64,000 bases of DNA from Streptomyces sp. NRRL S-31 (GCF_000718775.1 NZ_JOCB01000015.1:41370-105369), one strand, 5' to 3'. Shown: positions 1 through 7,990, counted from the stretch's first letter. Translations and numbers: made by a program. Notes: generated by a model not told the origin, from the letters alone.

Positions 1-46
1 CGTCCGATTCCCTGGGGTGACGTGAGTTGCCGAAGAAAGGAACACG

Positions 47-337
47 ATGAAGTCCCTCAAGGCCGCCGCCGTCGTTGCCGGTTCCGTGGCCCTCGCCGGC
101 GTCACCGCGCCCGCGTTCGCCGCCAACACCTCCGACCTCGCGCCGACCAGCCTCAACGGCGCCGTCAACCAGCTCACCAGCAGGCCCCTCACCCTCCAGG
201 ACGCGATGCCGCTCCAGCACCAGTCGCACGCGCTCGACAGCGAGAACAAGGATTCCCTGCTCCACACGGTGAAGGGCGCCACCGCCGCGCTGAACCAGCA
301 CAACCCGCTCCTCGGCGGTCTGCCGCTCCAGAGCTGA
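47..337 (+). CDS. Small secreted protein of unknown function
   Basis: A 96-residue protein. Residues 1-25 form a typical Sec signal peptide: Lys at position 2-5, an Ala/Val/Gly-rich core and an AFA cleavage site. The mature part of about 71 residues is hydrophilic, has no Cys and is rich in Asn, Gln, Leu and His, so it is probably an extracellular polypeptide. The ATG is preceded by AAGGAA about 9 bases upstream, which supports this start. It stands alone, with about 150 bases to the next gene. I do not recognise a family. Its position near the tyrosinase and chaplin genes suggests a surface or developmental protein, but that is inference only. Confidence 0.8.
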   Translation: MKSLKAAAVVAGSVALAGVTAPAFAANTSDLAPTSLNGAVNQLTSRPLTLQDAMPLQHQSHALDSENKDSLLHTVKGATAALNQHNPLLGGLPLQS

Positions 338-490
338 CACCCCGGGCAGGGGGCCGGTACCGCACCCGCGGCGCCGGCCTCCGGCGTGTTCGAGGCCGCT
401 TCCCTCATTCGTGTGGAGCAACCCCGGGCACTGGTCCGGAAGGGTGAGAAGCCGCCCGGCGGCGCGTGAGGGCGTCGGTATGGTCGCGCG

Positions 491-982
491 GTGACCTCAA
501 CCTCAACCGAGAACCGTCCCGCCGAGCTGGGCACGCTCGTCGTCCTGGCCTGGAGCGGCGAGACCCCCGACGGCCCCGACATGCCGTACCTGCTGGCCTA
601 CTCCCTCGGTGACACCGACGGCGGCCCGGAGGCGACGGCCGCCGCGGTCGAGCGGCTGCTCGCGCGGGGCGGACTGCCGGTCGGCGGCGATCTGGTCGAC
701 GGCACCGGCCGGCCCAGCCTCCCGGTCAGCCTGCTGGTGGAGGCCGGCCAGGCCGTCCTCCGGATGCCGCCGCTGATCGCCCAGGCCGGCGCGCCGCCGG
801 AGTGGCTCGCCGCCGTCCGTGAACGCGGCTACGCCTACCTCGTCTTCACCACCCGCGCCTGGCCCGAGGGCCTGCCCGGCAAGGTCGTCGATCCGGCCGC
901 CCTGGCCGAGTTCGCCGGTGCCGAGGAGACCCTGAAGGCCGCCGCGCACGTCCTGCTGCCGGTCACCAGCCTGCGCGGCTGA
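491..982 (+). CDS. DUF5949-like conserved protein
   Basis: A 163-residue soluble protein starting at GTG. It has no signal peptide and no membrane segment. The sequence resembles the Streptomyces family I recall as DUF5949: an N-terminal Thr/Ser-rich tail, a conserved strand around LGTLVVLAWSGETPDG, then alternating helices and strands. No catalytic motif is visible. No strong ribosome site precedes the start, but the reading frame has the expected third-position GC bias throughout. Function is unknown. It is monocistronic: about 190 bases separate it from the next gene on the same strand. Confidence 0.75.
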   Translation: MTSTSTENRPAELGTLVVLAWSGETPDGPDMPYLLAYSLGDTDGGPEATAAAVERLLARGGLPVGGDLVDGTGRPSLPVSLLVEAGQAVLRMPPLIAQAGAPPEWLAAVRERGYAYLVFTTRAWPEGLPGKVVDPAALAEFAGAEETLKAAAHVLLPVTSLRG

Positions 983-1040
983 CACCCCGGGCCCTGACCG
1001 GCCCGAACGCCGTAATCCTGGTGATCGGTGTGGTCCGTTT

Positions 1041-1067
1041 GATCAGCGTGATCAGCGTGATCCGCGT
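1041..1067. repeat. Short 9-bp tandem repeat upstream of the 1170 gene
   Basis: Three consecutive units of GATCAGCGT, the third reading GATCCGCGT, lie about 100 bases before the start of the next secreted-protein gene. It sits in the 187-base intergenic region and could be regulatory or simple slippage. Confidence 0.6.
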
Positions 1068-1169
1068 GATTATTACGGCAGTCGGGCGAATTGTGCGCTG
1101 GTGGCGTTTTCCGGCTCGTTACCCGGTACGGACGTCGCATCCCGCACCCTGGAAGGGGCCGTACCTGAC

Positions 1170-1685
1170 ATGAATTCGACCACCCGAGGAACCCTCGCCG
1201 CCGTCCTCACGGGCGTCACGGCCGCCATGGGAGCTGCGGCCACCCCCGCCGCAGCGGTCGGCACGGTCCCGGTGCCCGTACCGCTGGACGGCGTCTCCCG
1301 GTCCCTGGGCACGGAGGTGCCCGAGGCACACCTGGACCTGCCGCTGCTGACACCGGGCACGCCCGAGGGACCGCGCCACGTCACCGGGCGCCTGCTGCCC
1401 GACCGCACCGTGCCCCGGCTGCCGGTCGCGGGCGCGCTGCCCGGCGCGGACCTGCGGGCGCCCCTGCCGCGCCCCCTCGGCGACCGGTCCGACCGCATCG
1501 GCGTCGAGGCCCCCGCCTCCGACCTGCGCGCCCTGACCCCCGGCCTGAGCGTGGACGCCCCGCTGACCCCGCCCGGCCCGGACAACTTCGGTCTCCCGGG
1601 CCCGAAGCTGCCCGAAGCCGGCGTCCTCGCCCCCGCCCTCCGGACCGTCGCCGACGCCGATCTGGGCATGCGCTCGGGACGGTAG
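1170..1685 (+). CDS. Secreted Pro/Leu/Asp-rich protein
   Basis: A 171-residue protein. The ATG at 1170 is preferred over an upstream in-frame GTG at 1101 because GGAAGGGG lies about 12 bases before it and translation then begins directly with a signal peptide (MNSTTRGTLAAVLTGVTAAM, cleaved after about residue 31). The mature region is low in complexity, very rich in Pro, Leu, Asp, Gly and Val, has no Cys, and contains repeated L-P-x-P and L-x-P segments, so it looks extended rather than globular. It is probably exported and wall-associated. It precedes the tyrosinase operon by 164 bases. No family recognised. Confidence 0.7.
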   Translation: MNSTTRGTLAAVLTGVTAAMGAAATPAAAVGTVPVPVPLDGVSRSLGTEVPEAHLDLPLLTPGTPEGPRHVTGRLLPDRTVPRLPVAGALPGADLRAPLPRPLGDRSDRIGVEAPASDLRALTPGLSVDAPLTPPGPDNFGLPGPKLPEAGVLAPALRTVADADLGMRSGR

Positions 1686-1849
1686 CCACGGCACCGCCGC
1701 ATCCGTCCGCCGTATCCCGTGGCCGCCGTTGCCGTCGCCGCGGCTTCTGCCGTACCCGCCGTACCCGCCGTATGGCTTCTCCGTGGTGACCCCGCGCGCC
1801 CTCGAGCGGTTAGCCGGTACGGACAGGCGTACCCGGACGAGGAGCGAGC

Positions 1850-2338
1850 ATGGTCGTCGATGTCGACGCAGCGGTGGCGGACGTGGAGCAGCAGGCATCG
1901 GCGGGGGCGGCCGGGCCGCCCCGCAGAGAGGTGGCGCGGGGGCTGCTGGCCTCCGCCGCCGCACTGGCGCTGACCCCGGTCGTCGCCGCTTCCCGGCCGC
2001 TGCCCGGGGCCCAGGGAGCCGACGGCGGCTTCTTCGACGAGACCTACCGGGGCCGCCGCATCCAGGGGGTGCTGGTGCCCTCGGCGGAGCGCGCGGCAGC
2101 CGGGGGCGAGTGGCGGATCACCATCGACGGCCGCCCGCTGCACCTGATGCGCCGGGCCGACGGCACCTGGCTGAGCATGGTCGACCACTACACGTCGTAC
2201 CGGACGCCGCTGGAGGCGACCCGGGCGGCCGTGGACGAGATCGGGCCCGGCCGGCGGCTGCGCGACCTGGCGCCCGGCCGGCTCGACGGCGTACACCACG
2301 GCGCGCACCTGGGGGGAGAGCATGGCGTACGTGCGTAA
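1850..2338 (+). CDS. melC1: Tyrosinase co-factor / copper chaperone MelC1
   Basis: A 162-residue protein related to MelC1 (called MelD1 for the second S. coelicolor locus). An unusually long N-terminus leads to a twin-arginine motif at residues 25-26 (PRREVARG) followed by a hydrophobic stretch at 31-46, consistent with Tat export. The conserved core carries the family signature WRITIDGRPLHLMRRADG and a following VDHYTSY segment. MelC1 binds apo-tyrosinase, delivers copper and carries the signal-less enzyme through the Tat system. Its stop overlaps the tyrosinase start by 17 bases, so the two are translationally coupled. The His-rich tail (HHGAHLGGEH) may bind copper. Confidence 0.9.
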   Translation: MVVDVDAAVADVEQQASAGAAGPPRREVARGLLASAAALALTPVVAASRPLPGAQGADGGFFDETYRGRRIQGVLVPSAERAAAGGEWRITIDGRPLHLMRRADGTWLSMVDHYTSYRTPLEATRAAVDEIGPGRRLRDLAPGRLDGVHHGAHLGGEHGVRA

Positions 2339-3188
2339 GGACGTCAGCACGCTCACCGCGACGGAGCGGCGGCGGTTCGTGAACGCGCTGCTGGAGCTGA
2401 AACGGCGCGGCGAGTACGACGAGTTCGTGCGGATGCACATCGACTACTACACCGCCGACGGCGAACACGGGCTGCGCACCGCCCACATGGCGCCCTCCTT
2501 CCTGCCCTGGCACCGCAGGTTCCTGCTGGAGCTGGAGCAGGCCCTGCGCCGTGTCGACTCCTCGGTGACGGTGCCGTACTGGGACTGGACCCGGGACCGT
2601 ACGACGACCTCGGTGCCATGGACGAAGGACCTGCTCGGCGGCAACGGGCGGCGCTCGGACCGGCAGGTGACGACCGGCCCGTTCGCCTACGCGGCGGGCC
2701 ACTGGACCCTCAAGGAGGGCGTCACCGACGTCCGGTTCCTCACCCGGGACCTCGGCCGCTCGGCCGCCCCCCTCCAGTTGCCCGCCGGGAGCGACCTGAA
2801 GTGGGCGCTCGACGACCCCGTCTACGACGCGTGGCCGTGGGACTCCACCGTCCGCAAGGGCTTCCGCAACAAGCTGGAGGGGTGGGGGAGCGGCAGCGGC
2901 AGCGCTTCCTGGCACAACCACAACCGGGTGCACCGCTGGATCGGCGGCGCCATGCTCGGCGGGGCGTCCGTCAACGACCCGGTGTTCTGGCTGCACCACG
3001 CCTTCGTCGACCTCCAGTGGGACCGCTGGCAGCGGGCCCACCGCAGCCACCGCTACCTGCCGGCCGAACCGCCCGGAGCCGGTGACGCCCAGCACGGCCG
3101 GGTCGTCGCCCGGCACCGGAAGCTCCCGCCGTGGGACGAGACCCCGGACCAGTTGGAGGACATGAGCCGGATCTACCGGTACGCGTGA
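2322..3188 (+). CDS. melC2: Tyrosinase MelC2 (type-3 copper monooxygenase)
   Basis: A 288-residue enzyme that oxidises monophenols and o-diphenols to o-quinones, giving melanin. CuA ligands are His39, His55 and His64 (in SFLPWHRRFLLE). CuB ligands are His200 and His204 (HNHNRVHRW) and His226 (DPVFWLHHAFVD). All six are present, so it should be active. There is no signal peptide of its own, as expected for export with MelC1. Length matches bacterial MelC2 (about 270-290). Of the two known Streptomyces tyrosinase types, the neighbouring chaplin gene suggests the melD locus (SCO2700/2701) rather than the canonical melC operon. A strong terminator follows. Confidence 0.95.
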   Translation: MAYVRKDVSTLTATERRRFVNALLELKRRGEYDEFVRMHIDYYTADGEHGLRTAHMAPSFLPWHRRFLLELEQALRRVDSSVTVPYWDWTRDRTTTSVPWTKDLLGGNGRRSDRQVTTGPFAYAAGHWTLKEGVTDVRFLTRDLGRSAAPLQLPAGSDLKWALDDPVYDAWPWDSTVRKGFRNKLEGWGSGSGSASWHNHNRVHRWIGGAMLGGASVNDPVFWLHHAFVDLQWDRWQRAHRSHRYLPAEPPGAGDAQHGRVVARHRKLPPWDETPDQLEDMSRIYRYA

Positions 3189-3209
3189 GGGCGGGAGCCG
3201 CGGACGTGG

Positions 3210-3244
3210 CGAGAGCCCCGGCGCTCGGAGTGCCGGGGCTCTCG
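3210..3244. terminator. Bidirectional terminator between melC2 and chpG
   Basis: A perfect inverted repeat with 13-base arms (CGAGAGCCCCGGC and its complement) and a 9-base loop lies between two convergent genes. It should terminate transcription from both sides. Confidence 0.85.
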
Positions 3245-3267
3245 CCCGATGGTGCGTGCCGGTGGGC

Positions 3268-3570
3268 TCAGTCGCCGTAGCCGTCGTCGTCGCCGTAGTC
3301 GGTGCCGGGGTTGCCGGGCGCGTCGTGGTGGCCGGCGTTGACGCAGGGGTCGCCGAAGGCCGGGTTCAGCAGGCCGACCACGTCGACGGTGTTCCCGCAG
3401 GCGTTGACCGGGACCTCCACCGGGACCTGGAGCAGGTTGCCGGACACCACACCGGGTGACTCGGCGGCCACGCCATGAGCACCCGCGTCGGCCAGGGCCA
3501 GCCCGGCCCCGCCGACCACCACGGCACCGCTGCCGAGAGCGACAGCGGCTGCCTTCGCGATGCGAGACAT
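3268..3570 (-). CDS. chpG: Short chaplin, ChpG-like
   Basis: A 100-residue secreted protein made of a signal peptide (residues 1-27) and one chaplin domain with the hallmark GVVSGNLLQVPVEVPVN segment and two Cys (CGNTVDVVG...GDPCVNAG). Chaplins are hydrophobic amyloid-forming proteins that coat aerial hyphae and lower surface tension. The C-terminal tail (YGDDDGYGD) is acidic, and no LAXTG sorting motif is present, so this is a short chaplin. The ATG at 3570 has GAGGAG 6 bases upstream; an extension to 3633 is open but lacks a ribosome site. Position next to the tyrosinase genes matches chpG (SCO2699) of S. coelicolor as I recall it. Confidence 0.92.
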   Translation of the reverse strand: MSRIAKAAAVALGSGAVVVGGAGLALADAGAHGVAAESPGVVSGNLLQVPVEVPVNACGNTVDVVGLLNPAFGDPCVNAGHHDAPGNPGTDYGDDDGYGD

Positions 3571-3735
3571 CACGTTCTCCTCTTGTAGCTCGGGAAGCGC
3601 GGCGACAGGCCAGCCGCCGCACTTCCCGTTCAACGGCGCCGCACGGGGCGGGTCACGGTGATCAGCCGGGGATCACCCTTTCAACGGCGCAGGGGATCTC
3701 TCAGCGGGCGTTCTCGGGGCCTGGTCGGAGCATGC

Positions 3736-4695
3736 TCAGGGCAGCCGCCGTACGGGGGAGCCCGCCAGGTAGGCCCGGATGTTCTCGACGGCCTGGCCGT
3801 AGTACGTCGTGTAGTTGGCGCGGGAGACGTAACCGAGGTGGGGGGTGGCGAGGAGGCGGGGCGCGCTGCGCAGGGGATGCCCGGCGGGCAGCGGCTCGAC
3901 GTCGAAGACATCGACGCCGGCACCGGCGATCCGGCCCTCGTGCAGCGCGGCGAGCAGCGCGTCCTGGTCGACGATGGCCGCACGGGAGGTGTTCACCAGG
4001 TAGGCGGTCGGCTTCATCAGGGCGAGTTCGGCGGCGCCGACGAGGCCGCGGGTGCGGTCGCCGAGGGCCAGGTGGACGGAGACGAAGTCGCTGTCGGCGA
4101 GCAACTGTTCCTTGGACACGGCCAGTTCGACGCCCACCTCCTCGGCACGTTCCCGGGTCAGGTGCTGACTCCACGCGCTCACCCGCATACCGAAGGCGAG
4201 CCCGACCCGGGCCACCCGGCTGCCGATCCGGCCGAGCCCGAGCAGCCCCAGCCGGCGGTCGTGCAGATCGGCACCGACGGTCGACTGCCAGGGGCCGTTC
4301 CCGCGCAGGGCGTTGTTCTCCCGGACGATCCCGCGGGCGAGACCGAGCAGCAGCGCCCAGGTCAGCTCGACCGGCGGGGTGCCCGAACTCGCCGTACCGC
4401 ACACGGTGACACCGTGCGCCTGGGCGGCGGCGTAGTCGATGACGCCGTTGCGCATCCCGGAGGCGATGAGCAGTTTCAGCCGGGGGAGGCGGGCGATCAG
4501 GGAGCCCGGGAAGGGGACGCGCTCGCGCAGGGTGACGACGATGTCGTAGTCGGCGAGGGCCGTGGCGAGGGCGTCCTCACCGTCGAGGTGCTCGCGCAGC
4601 GCGACGACCTCCACCTGATCCCCGAGCACCGACCAGTCGGCCGACTCGACCGCCACACTCTGGAAGTCGTCCAGCACCACACAACGAAGTCGCAC
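3736..4695 (-). CDS. D-2-hydroxyacid dehydrogenase (NAD-dependent)
   Basis: A 319-residue protein of the D-isomer-specific 2-hydroxyacid dehydrogenase family, which reduces 2-keto acids with NADH or runs the reverse reaction. The Rossmann motif GLGRIGSRV lies near residue 147. The catalytic triad is visible as Arg in VNTSRAAIVD, Glu in VDVFDVEPL and His in ATPHLGYVS. The GTG start at 4695 is chosen because GGGAG lies close upstream; an in-frame ATG 26 codons earlier has none. Substrate cannot be told from sequence; the fold covers phosphoglycerate, formate, glyoxylate and lactate dehydrogenases. It is monocistronic. Confidence 0.88.
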   Translation of the reverse strand: MRLRCVVLDDFQSVAVESADWSVLGDQVEVVALREHLDGEDALATALADYDIVVTLRERVPFPGSLIARLPRLKLLIASGMRNGVIDYAAAQAHGVTVCGTASSGTPPVELTWALLLGLARGIVRENNALRGNGPWQSTVGADLHDRRLGLLGLGRIGSRVARVGLAFGMRVSAWSQHLTRERAEEVGVELAVSKEQLLADSDFVSVHLALGDRTRGLVGAAELALMKPTAYLVNTSRAAIVDQDALLAALHEGRIAGAGVDVFDVEPLPAGHPLRSAPRLLATPHLGYVSRANYTTYYGQAVENIRAYLAGSPVRRLP

Positions 4696-5069
4696 GTCAT
4701 CTCCCTTCCCCGGGGCGACTCTAGCGATCAACTGGAAAGCGCCGGAGGAGAGGCGGGCCGGGTGACGACTCACCCGGACGGCGAGGCGGCCGTCACCGCA
4801 CTCACCGTCCGCGATCCCCTTTCCTCACCGTCCGCGATCCCCTCCCTCACCCTCCGCGCCAGTCACGACAGGCACCCCCGCCGCACGGCTCACTCCACGA
4901 GGAGGCCACGGGAACAACTCCCGATTTCCTGGGTGCACACAGCTGACCTGCGAGAACGCCCTGAAGGGCCGTGACCGGGCCGCGCTCTCCCCGCTCAGGC
5001 CGGATGCGTCACTGTGCGGCCGACCGCGTGTGACCCATCGTGAGAAGAAGCGACAGTCGAGGGGGCACC
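4696..5069. other. Intergenic region, no gene seen
   Basis: Divergent promoter region of 374 bases between the dehydrogenase and the HTH protein. It contains two copies of a 20-base direct repeat (CTCACCGTCCGCGATCCCCT) at 4801-4820 and 4824-4843 and a diverged third copy. No convincing ORF or RNA is visible. Confidence 0.6.
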
Positions 5070-5525
5070 GTGGAAGATTCGCGTCCGCAGCGGTCGGCGT
5101 TCACCGTCGAGGTCCAGCGGCGGGGTCAGGAGGACTGGTACGCGCAAGCCGTCACCCCGAGCTGGTTCTACGGGTTCCACGCGGCCGACGCGGCGGTGCA
5201 GGCGTTCGACCGCTACGTCACCCACTACAGGCAGAGCGTGGAGACACTGGTCGCCCCGGACGCGCACGCCCTGCGCATCCTGGTCCGGGTGCAGGGGGCC
5301 GGTGGCCGGCCCGCGGTCTTCTCCCTGCGGAGCGTCCTGGAACACAAGGTGCGCAGGGACACCGGCCGGCGCCGGGAGGCCCTCGCCCGGCTGGAGGAGG
5401 CGACCGAGGCGCTCCAGTCCTCGCTCCGCGACGCGGCCACGGGCGGCGTCCGCCAGGCGGACCTGGCCCGTATCTCCGGCTGGAGCAGGGAGACGCTGCG
5501 CAAGCTGAACCGGGGCGAGAACTGA
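5070..5525 (+). CDS. Small protein with C-terminal HTH
   Basis: A 151-residue soluble protein of unknown role. The GTG at 5070 follows AGGGGG with 5-base spacing; an in-frame GTG at 5040 is possible. The first half is a mixed alpha/beta region with many aromatic residues (QEDWYAQAVTPSWFYGFH). Residues about 92-120 form an Arg/Glu-rich coiled coil. The C-terminal 25 residues (VRQADLARISGWSRETLRKL) read as a helix-turn-helix of the type used in small regulators. It converges on the HNH gene. It begins the accessory stretch that ends at the tRNA. Confidence 0.7.
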   Translation: MEDSRPQRSAFTVEVQRRGQEDWYAQAVTPSWFYGFHAADAAVQAFDRYVTHYRQSVETLVAPDAHALRILVRVQGAGGRPAVFSLRSVLEHKVRRDTGRRREALARLEEATEALQSSLRDAATGGVRQADLARISGWSRETLRKLNRGEN

Positions 5526-5558
5526 CCCTCGGTCACATGAAGGCCACGAGCCACCCGA

Positions 5559-6050
5559 TCAACGTCCCTCGCGCTCGTAGCGTTCCACCCGACGCGCCAG
5601 CCTGGCCCGGTACCTCTCGGGTGAGTGGCGCGCCTGGGAGCGGCGGACCATGTCCTGCGCCGTGATGCTCTCCGCGTACTCCCGCAGGCCGGGTATCCGG
5701 AGCAGGACGGCACGCTGCGCCTCGGCTTCCCCGACGGTCCTCAGCGGGGTGCTGTCGTTGCGTTCGTGGTTGCAGCCCCAGTGCGTGAGGCGCACGTTGT
5801 CCCGCGTGTCGGTGCCGCCGGCCGCGACGGCCCGGACGTGGTCGATGCTCGGTGACCGGGGGTCCGGGTGCCGGTAGCCCTTGCTCACCGGGTCCTGGCA
5901 CAGACCGCAGATCCAGCCGTCCCGCTCGCCGATCCCGTCCACCGTGTAGCGCTCCCCGCCCCCGCCACCACGCATACGCTCACGGCGGCGCCGGTCCTGG
6001 GCCCGCCTGGCCGCACTGCGCCGCGACGCGGGCACGTCCGCCTCACTCAC
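5559..6050 (-). CDS. HNH endonuclease
   Basis: A 163-residue protein. A basic N-terminus (residues 9-30, Arg-rich) precedes a compact HNH nuclease domain: Cys48 and Cys51 (CGLC) and Cys93/His95 are the likely zinc ligands, Asp70-His71 (SIDHVRAVAAGG) gives the first catalytic His, and N-V-R-L-T-H-W-G-C-N completes the fold. A basic helix at 140-163 could bind DNA. Start at GTG 6050 is chosen for the AGGAGG 5 bases upstream; an earlier GTG at 6068 is possible. Such stand-alone HNH proteins are common in mobile DNA and as homing or repair nucleases; no partner is adjacent, so its target is unknown. Confidence 0.85.
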   Translation of the reverse strand: MSEADVPASRRSAARRAQDRRRRERMRGGGGGERYTVDGIGERDGWICGLCQDPVSKGYRHPDPRSPSIDHVRAVAAGGTDTRDNVRLTHWGCNHERNDSTPLRTVGEAEAQRAVLLRIPGLREYAESITAQDMVRRSQARHSPERYRARLARRVERYEREGR

Positions 6051-6141
6051 CGGTGCCTCCTGCTCCACACTGACGGGCGGGCCCACCGTAGCCCTGTGGG
6101 CACGGCTACGGCAGGAGAGGCGGGCGGCACCGGATCGGTGC

Positions 6142-6390
6142 CTACTCGTACACGGCCGCCGCTCGCAGAGCTCGGGCGAAGAACGCCCAGTCACCGCCGG
6201 GCGGCAACTCGCGACCGGTGTTGCCATACCAGCCGTCCGCGTCGTCGATCCAGGCGGCCAGGGCCTCCAGGAAGCTCGGAAGGTCCGCGGTCTCCCATGA
6301 GCTTCCTTCGTCCGCGTGGCTGCGGCGCAAGGAACGGACGAAGGCTGCCAGGTCTTCTCTGCTGCCGACGTGATCAGGAGAAGTTGTCAC
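6142..6390 (-). CDS. DUF7660-like small protein
   Basis: An 82-residue protein (92 if the ATG at 6420 is used; neither start has a strong ribosome site). The pattern SREDLAAFVRSLRRS, then a Trp and ADLPSFLEALAAWIDD, then DGWYGN and a WAFFARALRAAAVYE ending matches a family I know as DUF7660, small all-helical proteins found singly in many bacteria, often beside immunity or toxin genes. Function is not established. It lies between the HNH gene and the TTA-containing membrane gene in the accessory block. Confidence 0.65.
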   Translation of the reverse strand: MTTSPDHVGSREDLAAFVRSLRRSHADEGSSWETADLPSFLEALAAWIDDADGWYGNTGRELPPGGDWAFFARALRAAAVYE

Positions 6391-6630
6391 ACCTGGCGAC
6401 CCTACTTGGCACACCGGCATGAGCCGACCTGGTGCGTGACGAGCGCGGCCGGTTCACGCCCCCTGCCCCTCCGCACCGTGCTGTCCCCGAGCCTCCGCAA
6501 CCGCCGCCCGGGCCGGGGCGATCCGGAACGTGGACTGACACGAACGACTTCTCTCGGACAAGGTCCGACGATGGCGACGCCCGACGAGAACTCCATCCCA
6601 GACGCCCTGGCTGTACGGCACGATGGCTCC

Positions 6631-7197
6631 ATGGATCAAGGTGTGGCGGCTGTGGTAGCTGGACTCGCCGGAACCATGGGTGCCTTAGCCGGAGCCATGG
6701 CAGGGGTGCGTGGTGCACGACTGGGCGCCTTGAAGGCCGTCGAAGCCGCGCGTCTGCAAGTGGAGGACCAGGCTCAAGCCGAGCACAGGCATTGGGTGCG
6801 TGAGCAGCGTCGGCAGGCCTACACACGTACCAGTCACCTGTACGTCGAAGTACTACATAATCTCCGAGCTTGTGCAGATGCTCTCAGCCAGGGCCAACGG
6901 GATCTAGCCGCCGAACGGCAGGCACTCACCAATCGCGCGGTGATCGATTTGCAGATCGCCGTCTTTGATCTCCGCCTCTGGGGGCCGCCAGAGATCGTGG
7001 CCGTTGCGAAGGACTTGCGACGCAGCGCCAATCGGGCCTTTGACGTCCTGGTCCGCTGGCGGGACGCGGTGGCGTCGGACCAGGATTGCGAGCACCTCCT
7101 ACGTGAGTACAACCAGGCTGTGGACGTGCTGGGCGATCCATACGCCGAATACATGAGGGTCGCGGCCGACACGCTCGGGGTCCCTTCGCCCACATGA
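6631..7197 (+). CDS. Membrane-anchored coiled-coil protein with a TTA codon
   Basis: A 188-residue protein. A single N-terminal hydrophobic helix (about residues 3-27, GVAAVVAGLAGTMGALAGAM) is followed by a long charged region predicted to be helical, with a coiled-coil stretch near residues 30-60. No catalytic motif is seen. ATG at 6631 is chosen because it places the membrane helix first; ATG at 6571 is in frame and possible. Codon 19 is TTA (6685-6687), very rare in Streptomyces and read only by the bldA tRNA, so expression may be tied to development. Base composition is less GC-biased than the neighbours, a sign of transfer. Confidence 0.65.
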   Translation: MDQGVAAVVAGLAGTMGALAGAMAGVRGARLGALKAVEAARLQVEDQAQAEHRHWVREQRRQAYTRTSHLYVEVLHNLRACADALSQGQRDLAAERQALTNRAVIDLQIAVFDLRLWGPPEIVAVAKDLRRSANRAFDVLVRWRDAVASDQDCEHLLREYNQAVDVLGDPYAEYMRVAADTLGVPSPT

Positions 7198-7239
7198 ACA
7201 CTCTCGGCGTCGTCACGCAGTCAGAGCCCCCCAGTCCGC

Positions 7240-7404
7240 TCACTTCTTGCGGCGCTTGCCCGCCCTCTTCGTCAGTTCGGCCTGGCCGCGCTTTGTCCAG
7301 TCACCTTGATGGAGGTAGCAACGCGACGTTCCCTTCATCGTCTTGTTGCGGCAGCTGCCGCGGTCCGTCGGCCAACCACACTTCCCCTGCTTCCACTCGC
7401 CCAC
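7240..7404 (-). CDS. 54-residue Cys-rich (zinc-binding-like) miniprotein
   Basis: A short reading frame starting at GTG 7404, with an unusually good purine-rich leader (AGGGGAGGGGCAGGAGCC) just before it, and ending with TGA at 7240. The protein has Cys9, Cys18, Cys29 and His32 in a C-x8-C-x10-C-x2-H arrangement (GKCGWPTDRGSC...SRCYLHQG), followed by a strongly basic tail of eight Lys/Arg in the last twelve residues. This resembles small zinc-binding proteins carried by actinobacterial phages and integrating plasmids, usually of unknown role. It sits between the TTA gene and an integrase remnant, which fits a mobile-element origin. Confidence 0.6.
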   Translation of the reverse strand: MGEWKQGKCGWPTDRGSCRNKTMKGTSRCYLHQGDWTKRGQAELTKRAGKRRKK

Positions 7405-7809
7405 GGCTCCTGCCCCTCCCCTTGGTCCGTCTTCGGCCTGGGCGTCCAGCCTGGGGCACCTTGCTTACACAGGGCAGGGCGCATAGCCGACGGCATCGGG
7501 CGAGCCGGTGCACGCGGGTCAGTACATGGGCTGCCCGATGGCCGCTGAAGTTTCCGTGAACGTGATCCACGGCGAGGAGCCGTTCGCCTGGGACGAGGAT
7601 TAGGGGTAGGGGCCTCCGATGTACCTGCGACCTCGCAGTCTGCGTGCTGACCTGCTTGAGCGGCCGGGTGCGGCTTCGATGAAGCGGATACTCTCACCGT
7701 GATTCCGGGTGGCTCGCCATCTTCCGTGATCTGCTCTTCCAGGGTGAGTCCGGCGGCATCCTCGCCGGCTCGGTCATCCGCCGGCGTGGCGCGGCGCGGG
7801 TGAAAGGGG
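7405..7809. other. Region between miniprotein and integrase remnant
   Basis: About 400 bases with no gene I can support. On the plus strand a short frame from GTG 7508 to TAG 7609 would encode about 33 residues ending GEEPFAWDED; it has no good ribosome site and may be the tail of a lost gene. Base composition is more uneven than in the flanks, as expected for a decaying insertion. Confidence 0.5.
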
Positions 7810-7990
7810 CTGAACGACGGCACCCCGCCCGCCCCAGGTGGCCGAGTGGGCCGGAAGCAGCGTCGTCGTGCTCCTGATGATCTACGCCCGGTGCGTCGAC
7901 GGACAGCTGCCGGAACTCAAGCGGCGACTGGAGGCCACGGGGAACCTCCCGGAGGCGGAGGCGGAGGCGGAGGCGGAGGTGCCGGGCGCG
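7810..7990 (+). pseudogene. 3' remnant of a tyrosine integrase
   Basis: The translation from 7838 (VAEWAGSSVVVLLMIYARC, then VDGQLPELKRRLEA) matches the C-terminal end of actinobacterial phage/plasmid tyrosine recombinases, where V-A-E-W-A-G-x-S-V-x-V-L-L-x-x-Y-A-K-C-x-D-G is highly conserved and the Tyr is the catalytic nucleophile. Just upstream the same protein continues in another frame (LNDGTPPA at 7810-7833), so one extra C near 7834 shifts the frame, and nothing recognisable lies before it. After residue 30 it runs into a Glu-Ala repeat from a GAGGCG run. It points toward the tRNA-Arg gene, the usual arrangement for an element integrated there. Confidence 0.7.

Noticed and set aside
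7194..7559. Plus-strand 121-codon frame after the TTA gene
   Set aside because: Ser/Pro/Arg composition without any motif; overlaps the better supported miniprotein on the minus strand.
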